From contig WUAI01000011.1 of the NCBI GenBank assembly GCA_009827225.1, positions 1-64,000 on the forward strand: 64,000 nucleotides of DNA. The letters run 5' to 3'. The DNA comes from Flavobacteriaceae bacterium (GTDB taxonomy: Bacteria > Bacteroidota > Bacteroidia > Flavobacteriales > Flavobacteriaceae). Of the stretch, positions 36,769-46,145 are shown one piece after another. The translations under genes were made by a program, and so were the position numbers. Below the pieces are notes generated by a model that made no database searches, was not told the origin of the DNA, and worked only from the letters and a program-made list of their open reading frames with translations. Positions within the stretch are counted from its first letter, which is position 1. The number at the start of each line of letters is the position of its first letter.

Positions 36769-38709
36769 ATGAAACAAATTAAATCCTTTGCAGCCATTTT
36801 CGCTGTATTAAGTATGTTATTCGCTACAGGTTGTAGCAGCGATGACGGTGGATTCACGCAAACCGATGATGGTAGTGAAGAAGAAGTTACCGATCTATCG
36901 GGGAACTTAGAGTCGGATAGAATTTTGGATGCCTCTTTCCAATATAATATTACAGGTCCTTATTTAGTAAAATCAGGAGCTACTTTAACCATTCCAGCCG
37001 GAACCGTGATCACCACTACGGGTGGAACCGACAAGTATATTGCGGTTGAACAAGGTGCAATGATCGATATCCAGGGAACTGCCTCCCTTCCGGTTATCAT
37101 GAGATCTTCTCAAGATCCATGGGGTGGACTTCTTCTTTGCGGAGAAGCTCCTACTACTGAAGGTGTGGACGCAATCGCTGAGGTAGGTGGTCTTATCTAT
37201 GGTGGAACTAATGCTAACGATAGTTCTGGTAACATTGATTATCTAATCATCGAGGATTCAGGAGCGCAAATCAACTCCGAGTCTCAGTACAACGGTCTTA
37301 CACTATATTCTGTAGGTAGCGGTACTTCAATCGACAACGTGGCTATCATCGACGGTACTGATGACGGTGTTGAGTTCTTTGGTGGAACAGTATCCGTAAC
37401 CAACCTATATCTTGAAAACAACGAAGATGATGCTGTGGACTGGACTGAAGGATGGAATGGAACTGTAACTAATACTTATGTACTTCATACTATCGAAGGT
37501 TTCTCTACTGCAGTGGAAGCTGATGGTGACAACGCCAACCCTAAATTGATGAACTTCACTGCAAACTCTACCACTGGTGGAACTGCACTTCAGTTCAAAA
37601 AAGAATCGGGTGCTACGATTACCAACCTTGCCTTAATTGGTTATGAAACTTCTATCGATATGAAAGATGATGGTCCATTATCGAACGTGATCATCGAGGG
37701 AGAAGATGGAGATCCAAACAATACTTACATTGCGCCTCCAACTGTGGACGTGACTATCTTTGACTGGGTATCTTCGAACAGCACAGGAGATTCCTTTACC
37801 ATCCTTGAAGGTGATGTAACAGGAACTGTAACTCTTGATCCTAACACAAACTACCTGTTGAACAACTCTTACATTGTTCAAAGCGGTGGAAAATTGATCA
37901 TCCCGGCAGGAACAAAGATCACTGCTAGAGATGGTGGTGTAGATGTGTACATCGCCGTGTTGAAAGGAGGACAAATCGAAATCAACGGAACTGCAAGTGA
38001 CCCAGTAGTGATGTCTTCACAGTCTGCCCAACCGGGTGATTGGGGAGGATTAACAATCTGTGGTGACGGGCCAACTACTGAAGGTATCGATGCTATTGCC
38101 GAAGTAGGAGGATTTGTATACGGAGGGAACAATCCTAACGATGATTCAGGAAATATCGATTATTTGGTAATTCTTGGAACAGGAGCTCAGATCAACTCAG
38201 AATCTCAATATAACGGAGTATCACTTTACGCAGTAGGAGATCAGACTAGCATTAATAACCTTGCTGTGATCAATGGTGCTGATGATGGTATCGAATTCTT
38301 CGGTGGAACAGTAAGTGCTACTAACTTATATTTCGAAAATAACGAAGATGATTCTGTAGACTGGACTGAAGGATGGAACGGTGGTATCACCAATACATAT
38401 GTATTACATGAGATCGATGGATTCTCTACTGCCATTGAAGCCGATGGTGATAACTTCAACCCTTCGGTTACTAACTTCACTGCAGTTTCCAGTACAGGAG
38501 GAATTGCACTTCAGTACAAAAAGGAATCCGGAGCTACAATGACGAACGTCCTTCTTACCGACTATGCAACTAACGTTGACATGAAGGATGACGGACCTGT
38601 ATCCAACATCATTGTAGATGGAGTACCAATGACAACCGTAGACGACGATGTATTTAACGGAACTGCCGTAGATATCTCAGGTTGGTCTTGGATTAACGCA
38701 AGATTGTAA
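36769..38709 (+). CDS. Surface lipoprotein made of two tandem beta-helix repeats
   Basis: 646 residues. The lipobox ATGC gives acylated Cys22, followed by SSDDGG; an SDD-type acidic motif after the cysteine fits the Bacteroidota surface-export signal. The rest is a near-complete internal duplication with an offset of 307 residues: each half has a strand-rich entry (GATLTIPAGT / GGKLIIPAGT), then PTTEGxDAIAEVGG, GNIDYL, AQINSESQYNG, DDGxEFFGGTVS, NNEDDxVDWTEGWNG, TYVLH, GFSTAxEADGDN and KKESGAT. The pattern suggests right-handed beta-helices. It probably partners the TonB receptor encoded 26 bp upstream, as SusD does SusC, but shares no SusD features. Acidic conserved blocks (DD, EDD) could bind calcium or substrate. 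Substrate unknown. Confidence 0.88.
   Translation: MKQIKSFAAIFAVLSMLFATGCSSDDGGFTQTDDGSEEEVTDLSGNLESDRILDASFQYNITGPYLVKSGATLTIPAGTVITTTGGTDKYIAVEQGAMIDIQGTASLPVIMRSSQDPWGGLLLCGEAPTTEGVDAIAEVGGLIYGGTNANDSSGNIDYLIIEDSGAQINSESQYNGLTLYSVGSGTSIDNVAIIDGTDDGVEFFGGTVSVTNLYLENNEDDAVDWTEGWNGTVTNTYVLHTIEGFSTAVEADGDNANPKLMNFTANSTTGGTALQFKKESGATITNLALIGYETSIDMKDDGPLSNVIIEGEDGDPNNTYIAPPTVDVTIFDWVSSNSTGDSFTILEGDVTGTVTLDPNTNYLLNNSYIVQSGGKLIIPAGTKITARDGGVDVYIAVLKGGQIEINGTASDPVVMSSQSAQPGDWGGLTICGDGPTTEGIDAIAEVGGFVYGGNNPNDDSGNIDYLVILGTGAQINSESQYNGVSLYAVGDQTSINNLAVINGADDGIEFFGGTVSATNLYFENNEDDSVDWTEGWNGGITNTYVLHEIDGFSTAIEADGDNFNPSVTNFTAVSSTGGIALQYKKESGATMTNVLLTDYATNVDMKDDGPVSNIIVDGVPMTTVDDDVFNGTAVDISGWSWINARL
36890..38700 (+). 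repeat. Internal gene duplication within the beta-helix lipoprotein
   Basis: Two halves in the same frame with an offset of 921 bp (for example ACTACTGAAGG at 37153 and ACTACTGAAGG at 38074). The protein halves stay strongly similar while the DNA has diverged at many third positions, so the duplication is old and both halves are under selection. Confidence 0.85.
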
Positions 38710-38735
38710 TAATCTTTCATAATAGTTTTCTTACT

Positions 38736-38767
38736 AAAAAAGGCTGTCGATTTTGACAGCCTTTTTT
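38736..38767. terminator. Bidirectional intrinsic terminator
   Basis: Perfect 13-bp stem AAAAAAGGCTGTC / GACAGCCTTTTTT with loop GATTTT, between the beta-helix gene and the convergent YwqK-like gene. Confidence 0.94.
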
Positions 38768-38785
38768 TTTCGAATACTATATTAA

Positions 38786-39151
38786 CTAAGGTTTGTTACT
38801 CACCACTCGAGTACCGGTAACTTCCCAGGTTTTTACTTCAGAAATTCTCGAATCTACATAGCGAACTTCTTTCTTGGTATTTCCATTATAGAAGGTCCAT
38901 GTGCCCACTTTTTCTCCATTATCATAAAAAGCCTTAGCGGTGTGAATTCCATTATTGTCATAACTATTCCACTCCCCTTGCAACTTTCCGTCTTTGGTGT
39001 AAAATCCTACCTGGGCTACTTCACCATTATCATGGTACAAGGTGGCCGAAATCAAATCTCCAGTCAATTCTAACTTCTTTTGTTTGTCAATCTGTGCCAT
39101 AACCGGAACAGCTAACAACGCAACGATAATAAGTACTGCAAATCTTTTCAT
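38786..39151 (-). CDS. Secreted YwqK/MORN-like repeat protein
   Basis: 121 residues with a signal peptide (MKRFAVLIIVALLAVPVMAQ). The mature part has three short repeats of the YwqK/MORN type, each with a Tyr/Phe and Asp-Asn-Gly turn: LYHDNGEVAQVGFY, SYDNNGIHTAKAFY, FYDNGEKVGTWTFY. Such proteins are common and of unclear function in Flavobacteriaceae; annotation as an antitoxin is not supported here, since no toxin gene is nearby. It has a good promoter (TTG at 39208-39210 and TAGATTTG at 39180-39187, minus strand), and a phased ACA repeat array overlaps that promoter. Confidence 0.85.
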   Translation of the reverse strand: MKRFAVLIIVALLAVPVMAQIDKQKKLELTGDLISATLYHDNGEVAQVGFYTKDGKLQGEWNSYDNNGIHTAKAFYDNGEKVGTWTFYNGNTKKEVRYVDSRISEVKTWEVTGTRVVSNKP

Positions 39152-39179
39152 AATAGGGCATTTATTAATGATTACTTTA

Positions 39180-39234
39180 CAAATCTAACAATATATTCAC
39201 AATTAAACAACATTTACATAACATTAATTTTACA
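39180..39234 (-). promoter_or_regulatory. Promoter with five 11-bp-phased TGT half-sites
   Basis: On the minus strand a perfect -7 box TAGATTTG (39187-39180) has TTG at -33 (39210-39208) with a 20-bp gap. Across it, hexamers ending in ACA on the plus strand recur every 11 bp: CTAACA 39185, TTCACA 39196, ACAACA 39207, ATAACA 39218, TTTACA 39229. The phase fits a tandem response-regulator site controlling the YwqK-like gene and possibly the divergent phosphate transporter. Confidence 0.45.
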
Positions 39235-39364
39235 TTAACTCTATATATAACTGTATTTCAACACTTTATGATTTTATTATTTTCACTTATCTAATAAGAT
39301 TCTATCATAGAAAAAGACTACAAGTTGATTGGCGAACCTTTTCCTACATGAGCCTCTAAAACTC

Positions 39365-39409
39365 ATAACCTTTTCGTAACATACTCTTCGAAAAATAATA
39401 TCAATTTTG
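39365..39409 (+). promoter_or_regulatory. Candidate Pho-box-like repeat and promoter of the phosphate transporter
   Basis: ATAACC at 39365-39370 and GTAACA at 39376-39381 lie 11 bp apart and end 20 bp before CAATTTTG (39402-39409, one mismatch to TAnnTTTG), so the repeats cover the -33 region, where an activator of the PhoB type would bind. The transporter ATG is at 39432. Confidence 0.45.
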
Positions 39410-39431
39410 CCTATCCTTTCTTCGGAAATTT

Positions 39432-41699
39432 ATGGACAACATTTACCTAATCATGCTTATTGCTCTGGCTGTTTTGGCCATCGCCGACCTTGTTGTTGGA
39501 GTGAGTAATGACGCTGTGAACTTCCTGAATTCGGCCATCGGATCCAAGGCTGTTTCTTTCCGAACCATTATGATCGTTGCCAGTATAGGGATCGCCTTCG
39601 GTGCCCTGTCTTCCAGTGGAATGATGGAAGTGGCCCGTAAGGGAATTTTTGTCCCGGGGGAATTTTATTTCGACGAAATCATGATCATATTTATGGCAGT
39701 AATGATCACAGACATCCTGCTGTTGGATTTCTTCAATAGCCTGGGTCTGCCTACCTCGACCACCGTATCCATTGTGTTCGAATTATTGGGAGCTGCGGTG
39801 TGTATGTCCATACTAAAGATCTATGAAAACGACGACACCATCCTGTCCTTAGGAAATTATATCAATTCTGAAAAAGCCACTGAAATTATCCTGGGAATAT
39901 TACTCTCGGTGGTAGTGGCATTTACCGTTGGAGCCATCGTACAATATGTATCCCGTTATCTCCTTACGTTTAATTTTGAAAAGAAACCGGTCTGGATTGC
40001 TTCCATTTTTGGTGGGCTGGCCATCACCTCCATTTCGTATTTCATTATCATTAAAGGATTAAAGGGGGCGGCCATTCTTCCCGAAGAATTCAATGTATGG
40101 GCCAAGAACAACCTCTGGGAATTCATAGGACTCAATGCCCTATTCTGGACTATTATTTCGGCTGCAATTATCTCCTTCTTAAAAACCAATATTTACAAAC
40201 TTATTATCGTGGTAGGAACTTTTGCCCTAGCCATGGCTTTTGCCGGAAATGACCTGGTGAACTTTATCGGAGTACCCATGGCAGCCTATCAGTCTTACCT
40301 GGCATGGACCGCCGAGTTCGCGTTGAACGGTACACTTGCTACCGAATTCAGCATGGAGAGTCTGTCGGCCAAAGTACCCACACAACCACTACTCTTATTA
40401 CTCGCAGGAGTGATCATGGTGCTAACCTTATGGTTTAGCGAAAAAGCGCGACGGGTAGTTAAAACATCGGTGGATCTTTCCAGACAAGAAGAGGTCAAAG
40501 AACGCTTCAAACCCAACTGGCTGTCGCAAAATCTTGTAAGAGGGGTGATCGCGATGAATCGTGGAGTGAGCTATGTGCTACCCAAAAGCTCTCAGCAAAG
40601 AATATCGGATCGTTTTGCGCCTAACCATGCTTCGAAAATCTTAGATGCAGATGCACCTGCGTTTGATATGGTTCGGGCCGCAGTGAACCTGGTAGTCGCC
40701 AGTGTCTTGATATCCATAGCAACAGGAATGAAGTTACCGCTTTCTACTACCTATGTGACCTTTATGGTAGCGATGGGATCTTCCCTGGCCGACCGTGCCT
40801 GGGGAAGCGATAGTGCGGTGTATCGTGTCGCGGGTGTGATCAATGTTATTGGAGGATGGTTTATGACGGCCATCACGGCATTTGGTGCTGCGGCATTGAT
40901 GGCTTTACTACTCTATCACTTTGGCGGATATGCGTTGACCGTATTATTATTATTGGCGTTAATCCTGGTAGGAAGAGGTTATCTGAAAGGTGCCAGAGAT
41001 ACTCGCGAAATCAAAGAAGAGTTGGAATTCAGAAAAGCGGAAAGTTCTTCGGTGATGGGGGTGATTGAAGAAAGTTCGCCTAATGTTTCTACTGTGATGA
41101 AACGAGGGGGAAAACTCATCTCAAATACCATTGAAAATCTTGCCAAACAGGATCTAAAAAAGTTACGTGCAGCGAGAGACTATGGAGAAAGGCTTTCTGA
41201 TGAGATGGATGATCTCAAAAATCACGTTTTCTATTATATTAAAAATCTGGATGGAGATCTTCCCGGAGCCAGTCGCTTCTATTTATTGGTTCAGGACTCG
41301 CTGGAAGATTTAGTGCAGTCACTTACCTTCATCAGCAAAACCAGTCATAAGCACGTCAAGAATGGTCATAAGGGATTGCGTTTTAATCAAATTCGTGATC
41401 TCAAAGAAATTGAAGAGAGAATTCTTACCCTTTTCAAAAATGTGAGAAAGGAATTCGACAATCAAACCTACGACAATCTTCCAAACATACTCGAAGAGAA
41501 ACAGGACCTGTTGAATTTTATTTCCGATGAAATTGAGAAACAAATCCAGCGCACTGCCGACCCTGAAGCTAGTGCGAAGAACTCTTCTCTGTATTTCAGT
41601 CTACTATTGGAATTCAAAGATATCGTGGAGGAAACCATGATATTACTCGAGCAATATTTTGTGGAGTACAGCAACTCCAAAAAACCAGATATACTTTAA
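39432..41699 (+). CDS. PiT-family inorganic phosphate transporter with C-terminal PhoU-like domain
   Basis: 755 residues. The N-terminal two thirds is a PiT permease with duplicated signature segments (GVSNDAVNFLNSAIGSKAVS and FAGNDLVNFIGVPMAAYQSY) and GLPTSTTVS / KLPLSTTYVT motifs in about ten to twelve spans. Residues about 545-755 are soluble and helical (TREIKEELEFRKAE; DYGERLSDEMDDLKNHVFYY; KEIEERILTLFKNVRKEF), resembling PhoU/DUF47 proteins, normally separate partners of PiT. So transporter and regulator seem fused. It imports phosphate with a cation. Repeats at -33 suggest control by phosphate status. Confidence 0.93.
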   Translation: MDNIYLIMLIALAVLAIADLVVGVSNDAVNFLNSAIGSKAVSFRTIMIVASIGIAFGALSSSGMMEVARKGIFVPGEFYFDEIMIIFMAVMITDILLLDFFNSLGLPTSTTVSIVFELLGAAVCMSILKIYENDDTILSLGNYINSEKATEIILGILLSVVVAFTVGAIVQYVSRYLLTFNFEKKPVWIASIFGGLAITSISYFIIIKGLKGAAILPEEFNVWAKNNLWEFIGLNALFWTIISAAIISFLKTNIYKLIIVVGTFALAMAFAGNDLVNFIGVPMAAYQSYLAWTAEFALNGTLATEFSMESLSAKVPTQPLLLLLAGVIMVLTLWFSEKARRVVKTSVDLSRQEEVKERFKPNWLSQNLVRGVIAMNRGVSYVLPKSSQQRISDRFAPNHASKILDADAPAFDMVRAAVNLVVASVLISIATGMKLPLSTTYVTFMVAMGSSLADRAWGSDSAVYRVAGVINVIGGWFMTAITAFGAAALMALLLYHFGGYALTVLLLLALILVGRGYLKGARDTREIKEELEFRKAESSSVMGVIEESSPNVSTVMKRGGKLISNTIENLAKQDLKKLRAARDYGERLSDEMDDLKNHVFYYIKNLDGDLPGASRFYLLVQDSLEDLVQSLTFISKTSHKHVKNGHKGLRFNQIRDLKEIEERILTLFKNVRKEFDNQTYDNLPNILEEKQDLLNFISDEIEKQIQRTADPEASAKNSSLYFSLLLEFKDIVEETMILLEQYFVEYSNSKKPDIL

Positions 41700-41736
41700 T
41701 CGTAACTCCGTGGTCGATCGCTTGATTCAAATTGTC

Positions 41737-41744
41737 TAAATTTG
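41737..41744 (+). promoter_or_regulatory. -7 box of the DUF6503-like gene
   Basis: TAAATTTG matches TAnnTTTG exactly, 20 bp before the ATG at 41765; no good -33 was found. Confidence 0.5.
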
Positions 41745-41764
41745 AGCATTAATCTTTATCGATC

Positions 41765-42478
41765 ATGAGGTTCCTTTTTATTTTTTGTTCTTTTTTCTTT
41801 CTTCTGAAATCCAATGCTCAAGAATTGACGGGAGAACAACTTTTGGAGAAAACCATCGCCTTTCATGATCCCGGAGGAAACTGGGAAACCTTCAGTGGAA
41901 CATTGAACGTCACTATGGAAACCCCGAAGGCCTCTCCCAGAAAGAGCACCATTGTGATCGACCTTCCGAAGGAACATTTCGAAGTAACCGCACGGCGTGA
42001 TACGAACACCACAAAATATTCGATCACCAAGGGAGCTTGTACCATCACCTTTAACGGAGAAACTAATATTTCCGAAGAAATCAAAAAGAAAAACAACCTG
42101 AGTTGTGAGCGGGCCAACCTGTATAAAAACTATTACACTTATCTGTATGGTCTTCCCATGAAGCTAAAAGATCCGGGAACCAAAATTGCCTCGAACGTAG
42201 CGCGACGAAATTTTAAAGGGAAGGAATACCTGATGATGAAAGTCTCTTACGATGAAGGCGTGGGCAGCGATGTTTGGTTCTTCTATTTCGATCCCAAGAC
42301 CTATGCCATGGAAGTATATCAATTCTTTAAAGGGAACCCTTTTGGAATGGGGAAAGATACGGGTGAATATATTTTACTTTCTGAAATGAAGACTATCGAA
42401 GGGATCAAAATGCCCAAAGTACGGGCCTGGTATTATAACAAAGACGACAAGTACCTGGGCACTGATATCCTGGAATAA
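41765..42478 (+). CDS. Exported DUF6503-like protein
   Basis: 237 residues with a signal peptide (ending KSNAQ). The mature sequence has a LolA-like pattern of amphipathic strands: TGEQLLEKTIAFHDPGGNWE, WETFSGTLNVTM, YLYGLPMKLKDPGT, and a C-terminal EGIKMPKVRAWYYNKDDKYL. These fit the DUF6503 group of flavobacterial periplasmic or outer-membrane proteins, whose role is unknown. Cys102 and Cys118 or near may form a disulphide. It is monocistronic, with its own promoter and a terminator overlapping its stop codon. Confidence 0.8.
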   Translation: MRFLFIFCSFFFLLKSNAQELTGEQLLEKTIAFHDPGGNWETFSGTLNVTMETPKASPRKSTIVIDLPKEHFEVTARRDTNTTKYSITKGACTITFNGETNISEEIKKKNNLSCERANLYKNYYTYLYGLPMKLKDPGTKIASNVARRNFKGKEYLMMKVSYDEGVGSDVWFFYFDPKTYAMEVYQFFKGNPFGMGKDTGEYILLSEMKTIEGIKMPKVRAWYYNKDDKYLGTDILE

Positions 42479-42507
42479 AAAAAGGAAGGCTTTCACCTTC
42501 CTTTTTT
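42478..42507. terminator. Bidirectional intrinsic terminator
   Basis: Stem AAAAAAGGAAGG / CCTTCCTTTTTT with loop CTTTCA; its first base is the last base of the upstream stop codon. It also ends the convergent nrdA transcript (stop at 42524). Confidence 0.92.
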
Positions 42508-42523
42508 CAATATAACACTTAAA

Positions 42524-44947
42524 TTAAGAGCCACACATCAAGCAATCCTCATCATCTTCGGCATCACGAGATTTGGCTAATAATTCTCGTAATTCTTGTG
42601 CGGTTAAAGGTTTATCACTGGCTGCCGAGGTTGCCTCCACTTCGGTTTCGGCCATGACCGGTGCCGGTTCTTTTTTGGTTTCGTTCTTAAGCGTAAACTT
42701 AATGGCGTCTACGGCACTCTTGGTTCTCAAGTAGTACATTCCCGTTTTGAGTCCGCTCTTCCAGGCATAGAAATGCATGGAGGTCAATTTCGCCATATTA
42801 GCATTCTCCATAAAGAGGTTTAGCGACTGGGATTGATCGATGAAGTATCCTCTGTGACGTGACATATCGATGATGTCCTTCATGCTCAATTCCCAAACGG
42901 TTTTATATAACTCTTTCAATTCCTGCGGAATGATGTCCACATTCTGGATGGATCCGTTGGCTCTCATTATCTCTTCCTTCAAATCGTCGTTCCATAGACC
43001 TAGTTTCACTAAATCCTCCAGAAGGTGCTTGTTCACAACAATGAACTCACCGGACAATACTCTTCGCGTGTAGATGTTGGAAGTGTATGGCTCGAAAGCT
43101 TCATTGTTTCCAAGAATTTGTGAGGTAGAAGCCGTTGGCATAGGCGCTACCAGCAGGGAGTTTCGCACTCCGTGTTTCTTCACGTCTTTTCTCAGCTTGG
43201 CCCAATCCCATCTTCCGCTTAACTCTTCGTCTTTGATATTCCATAAGTTGTGCTGGAATTCTCCTTTAGAGATCGGAGAACCTTTATAAGTTTCATAAGG
43301 CCCATCCACTTTTGCTTCCTCCATCGATGCCGATACGGCTGCAAAATATAAGGTCTCAAAAATCTCCTGGTTCAGTTTCTTGGCTTCATCGCTGGTAAAT
43401 GGTAAACGAAGCATGATAAAGGTATCTGCCAGTCCCTGAACACCGAGTCCTACCGGACGGTGACGGAAATTAGAATTCTCTGCCTCTTTCACCGGATAAT
43501 AGTTGCGGTCGATCACACGGTTAAGGTTCTTGGTTACTCGCCTGGTTACGTTGAACAATTCTTGATGATCGAACTCTCCATTCTTGATGAACATCGGCAG
43601 TGCGATGGAAGCGAGGTTACACACGGCTACTTCATCAGGAGAGGTATACTCCAGGATCTCTGTACATAGGTTGGATGAACGAATCGTTCCTAAATTCTGC
43701 TGGTTACTCTTGCGGTTCGCAGCATCCTTGTACAACATGTAAGGGGTCCCGGTTTCGATTTGAGATTCGAGAATTTTCTCCCAAAGTTCTCTTGCCTTGA
43801 TTGTTTTGCGACCACGGTCCTCGGCTTCATACTTCAGATACAGTTTCTCAAATTCTTCACTGTGACTGTCAAATAATCCCGGGCATTCGTTAGGACACAT
43901 CAAAGTCCATTCTCCATCATCCTGAACTCGTTTCATGAATAGATCCGGAATCCACATGGCGTAGAAAAGATCGCGCGCACGCATTTCTTCCTTACCGTGA
44001 TTCTTCTTCAAATCCAGGAAATCGAAAATATCGGCATGCCATGGTTCTACATAAATGGCAAAACTTCCTTTTCTTTTTCCGCCGCCCTGGTCCACATATC
44101 TGGCAGTGTCATTGAAAACTCGCAGCATAGGAACAATACCGTTTGAGGTTCCGTTAGTTCCCGCTATGTAAGATCCCGTAGCACGGATGTTGTGAATAGA
44201 CAATCCAATACCTCCGGCCGATTGTGAGATTTTCGCCGTTTGTTTCAAGGTATCGTAGATCCCATCAATACTATCATCCTTCATCGCCAGTAAGAAACAA
44301 GACGACATCTGTGGCTTTGGAGTCCCACTGTTGAAAAGAGTTGGAGTTGCGTGAGTGAAATACTTCTTCGACATCAACTCGTAAGTCTCTTTGGCTGCTT
44401 CCAGATCATTGAGGTGGATACCAATTGAAACTCTCATGAGCATATGCTGAGGCCGCTCTGCAATTTGCCCGTTCAATTTCAGAAGGTAGGAACGCTCCAG
44501 GGTTTTAAATCCGAAATAATCATACCCAAAATCACGGTTATAGATGATCGTGGAATCCAGTTCATCAGCATTGTCTTTGATGATCTTGTACACTTCGTCG
44601 CTAAGTAATGGAGCTTTCTTGCCTGTACGCGGATTTACATATTCGTACAGGTCTGTCATTACTTCGGAAAAGGTCTTTTTGGTGTTCTTGTGAAGGTTGG
44701 ACACCGAAATTCTTGCAGCTAGTCTCGCATAATCGGGATGTGAAACCGTCATAGTAGCAGCGATCTCTGCTGCCAGCGTATCCAATTCACTTGTAGTTAC
44801 CCCATCATACAAACCTTCAATAACCCGCATGGCTACTTTCACCGGGTCTACCAATTCGTTTAATCCGTAACACAATTTTCGAACCCTTGCGGTGATCTTA
44901 TCGAACATTATGGGTTCTTTGCGGCCGTCTCTTTTAATTACATTCAT
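42524..44947 (-). CDS. nrdA: Ribonucleoside-diphosphate reductase, alpha subunit (class Ia)
   Basis: 807 residues if started at ATG 44947 ([12 protein letters not shown]), where family similarity begins; an in-frame ATG at 44998 would add 17 residues ([17 protein letters not shown]). An N-terminal ATP-cone ([18 protein letters not shown]) precedes the R1 barrel, with the substrate-site cysteine region SSCFLLAM, the NLCTEI segment with active-site residues, and a C-terminal tail DCLMCGS whose Cys pair shuttles electrons. It makes deoxynucleotides from ribonucleoside diphosphates. It is second in the operon after nrdB. Confidence 0.96.
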   Translation of the reverse strand: MNVIKRDGRKEPIMFDKITARVRKLCYGLNELVDPVKVAMRVIEGLYDGVTTSELDTLAAEIAATMTVSHPDYARLAARISVSNLHKNTKKTFSEVMTDLYEYVNPRTGKKAPLLSDEVYKIIKDNADELDSTIIYNRDFGYDYFGFKTLERSYLLKLNGQIAERPQHMLMRVSIGIHLNDLEAAKETYELMSKKYFTHATPTLFNSGTPKPQMSSCFLLAMKDDSIDGIYDTLKQTAKISQSAGGIGLSIHNIRATGSYIAGTNGTSNGIVPMLRVFNDTARYVDQGGGKRKGSFAIYVEPWHADIFDFLDLKKNHGKEEMRARDLFYAMWIPDLFMKRVQDDGEWTLMCPNECPGLFDSHSEEFEKLYLKYEAEDRGRKTIKARELWEKILESQIETGTPYMLYKDAANRKSNQQNLGTIRSSNLCTEILEYTSPDEVAVCNLASIALPMFIKNGEFDHQELFNVTRRVTKNLNRVIDRNYYPVKEAENSNFRHRPVGLGVQGLADTFIMLRLPFTSDEAKKLNQEIFETLYFAAVSASMEEAKVDGPYETYKGSPISKGEFQHNLWNIKDEELSGRWDWAKLRKDVKKHGVRNSLLVAPMPTASTSQILGNNEAFEPYTSNIYTRRVLSGEFIVVNKHLLEDLVKLGLWNDDLKEEIMRANGSIQNVDIIPQELKELYKTVWELSMKDIIDMSRHRGYFIDQSQSLNLFMENANMAKLTSMHFYAWKSGLKTGMYYLRTKSAVDAIKFTLKNETKKEPAPVMAETEVEATSAASDKPLTAQELRELLAKSRDAEDDEDCLMCGS

Positions 44948-45069
44948 TGTTCTTACTGGTTGATATTTGAAAAATTCGATAAAATTCTCTTGCTGCATGA
45001 TGTCAAATCACACATTATCAAGAGTTTAAATTAAAATCCGCTGCCTTGGGGCGGGCAAACGGAAGTTGA

Positions 45070-46047
45070 TTAAAAATCTGCGTCGAAGCTAATCTTATTC
45101 GCTTCTTTGTCTTTATTGGTTACCCCAGCTTTCTGATATTCTGAAACTCTCTTTTCGAAGAAGTTCGTTTTCCCCTGAAGTGAGATCATATCCATAAAGT
45201 CGAATGGATTGCTGGCGTTGTATTCTTTCTCACAACCTAATTCCACCAACAAACGGTCGGTTACGAATTCCAGGTATTGGGTCATGAGCTTCGCATTCAT
45301 TCCTATAAGGCTTACCGGAAGAGATTCGGTGATGAATTCTCTTTCGATATTTAAGGCGTCTACTAGTATTCCACGAATTCGTTCTTTAGGTACTTTGTTG
45401 ATCAGGTGATGATTGTGCAGGTGCACGGCAAAATCACAGTGAACTCCTTCGTCGCGGGATATCAATTCATTGGAGAAAGTAAGCCCAGGCATCAATCCGC
45501 GTTTTTTCAACCAGAAAATAGAACAAAAGGCCCCGCTGAAGAATATTCCTTCCACGGCTGCAAATGCGATCAGTCGTTCAGCAAAACTTGGACTCTCGAT
45601 CCATTTTAATGCCCAATCGGCCTTTTTCTTAATGGCCGGAAAATTCTCGATCGCTTTGAAAAGAACATCTTTTTCCTTGTCGTCCTTCACATAGGTGTCA
45701 ATGAGTAACGAATAGGTTTCGCTATGAATGTTCTCCATCATGATCTGGAAGCCATAGAAAAACTTAGCCTCGCTATACTGAACTTCATTTACAAAGTTCT
45801 CGGCCAAATTTTCATTCACGATCCCATCACTTGCTGCAAAAAACGCCAAAATGTGTTTGATGAAATAGCGTTCATCATCATTCAGCTTTGAGGTCCAATC
45901 TGTCAAATCCTGGTGCAAATCAATCTCTTCTGCGGTCCAAAAACTCGCTTCAGATTTCTTATACCATTCCCAAATATCATGATGTTGAATAGGGAAAATT
46001 ACAAATCGATCCTTGTTTTCTGCTAAAATGGGTTCTACTGCACTCAT
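45070..46047 (-). CDS. nrdB: Ribonucleoside-diphosphate reductase, beta subunit (class Ia)
   Basis: 325 residues. The diiron and radical site is of the eukaryote-like class Ia type: [16 protein letters not shown] gives Glu105, His108 and the radical Tyr112; [12 protein letters not shown] supplies the second Glu and His set. It generates the tyrosyl radical for NrdA, encoded downstream. The order beta then alpha is common in Flavobacteriaceae. RBS-like AAGGA precedes the ATG. A -7-like box (CATATTTG on the minus strand, 46106-46099) would give a leader of about 45 nt. TTTTCAACA boxes lie about 40-60 bp above it. Confidence 0.97.
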   Translation of the reverse strand: MSAVEPILAENKDRFVIFPIQHHDIWEWYKKSEASFWTAEEIDLHQDLTDWTSKLNDDERYFIKHILAFFAASDGIVNENLAENFVNEVQYSEAKFFYGFQIMMENIHSETYSLLIDTYVKDDKEKDVLFKAIENFPAIKKKADWALKWIESPSFAERLIAFAAVEGIFFSGAFCSIFWLKKRGLMPGLTFSNELISRDEGVHCDFAVHLHNHHLINKVPKERIRGILVDALNIEREFITESLPVSLIGMNAKLMTQYLEFVTDRLLVELGCEKEYNASNPFDFMDMISLQGKTNFFEKRVSEYQKAGVTNKDKEANKISFDADF

Positions 46048-46145
46048 TGTCCTTCGTTTTTAAATTTTGTTGTATGATTTCTGATTACTAGGGACTAACA
46101 AATATGGAAAATTTTAGAACGAAAAAGAGAAAAATGAGATTTAGG

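Noticed and set aside
36890-38700. CRISPR-like or satellite repeat
   Set aside because: Only two long coding copies in frame; it is a protein duplication, not a short-spaced array.
38786-39151. Possible antitoxin (YwqK-type name)
   Set aside because: Has a signal peptide and no toxin partner; the name is inherited from loosely related proteins.
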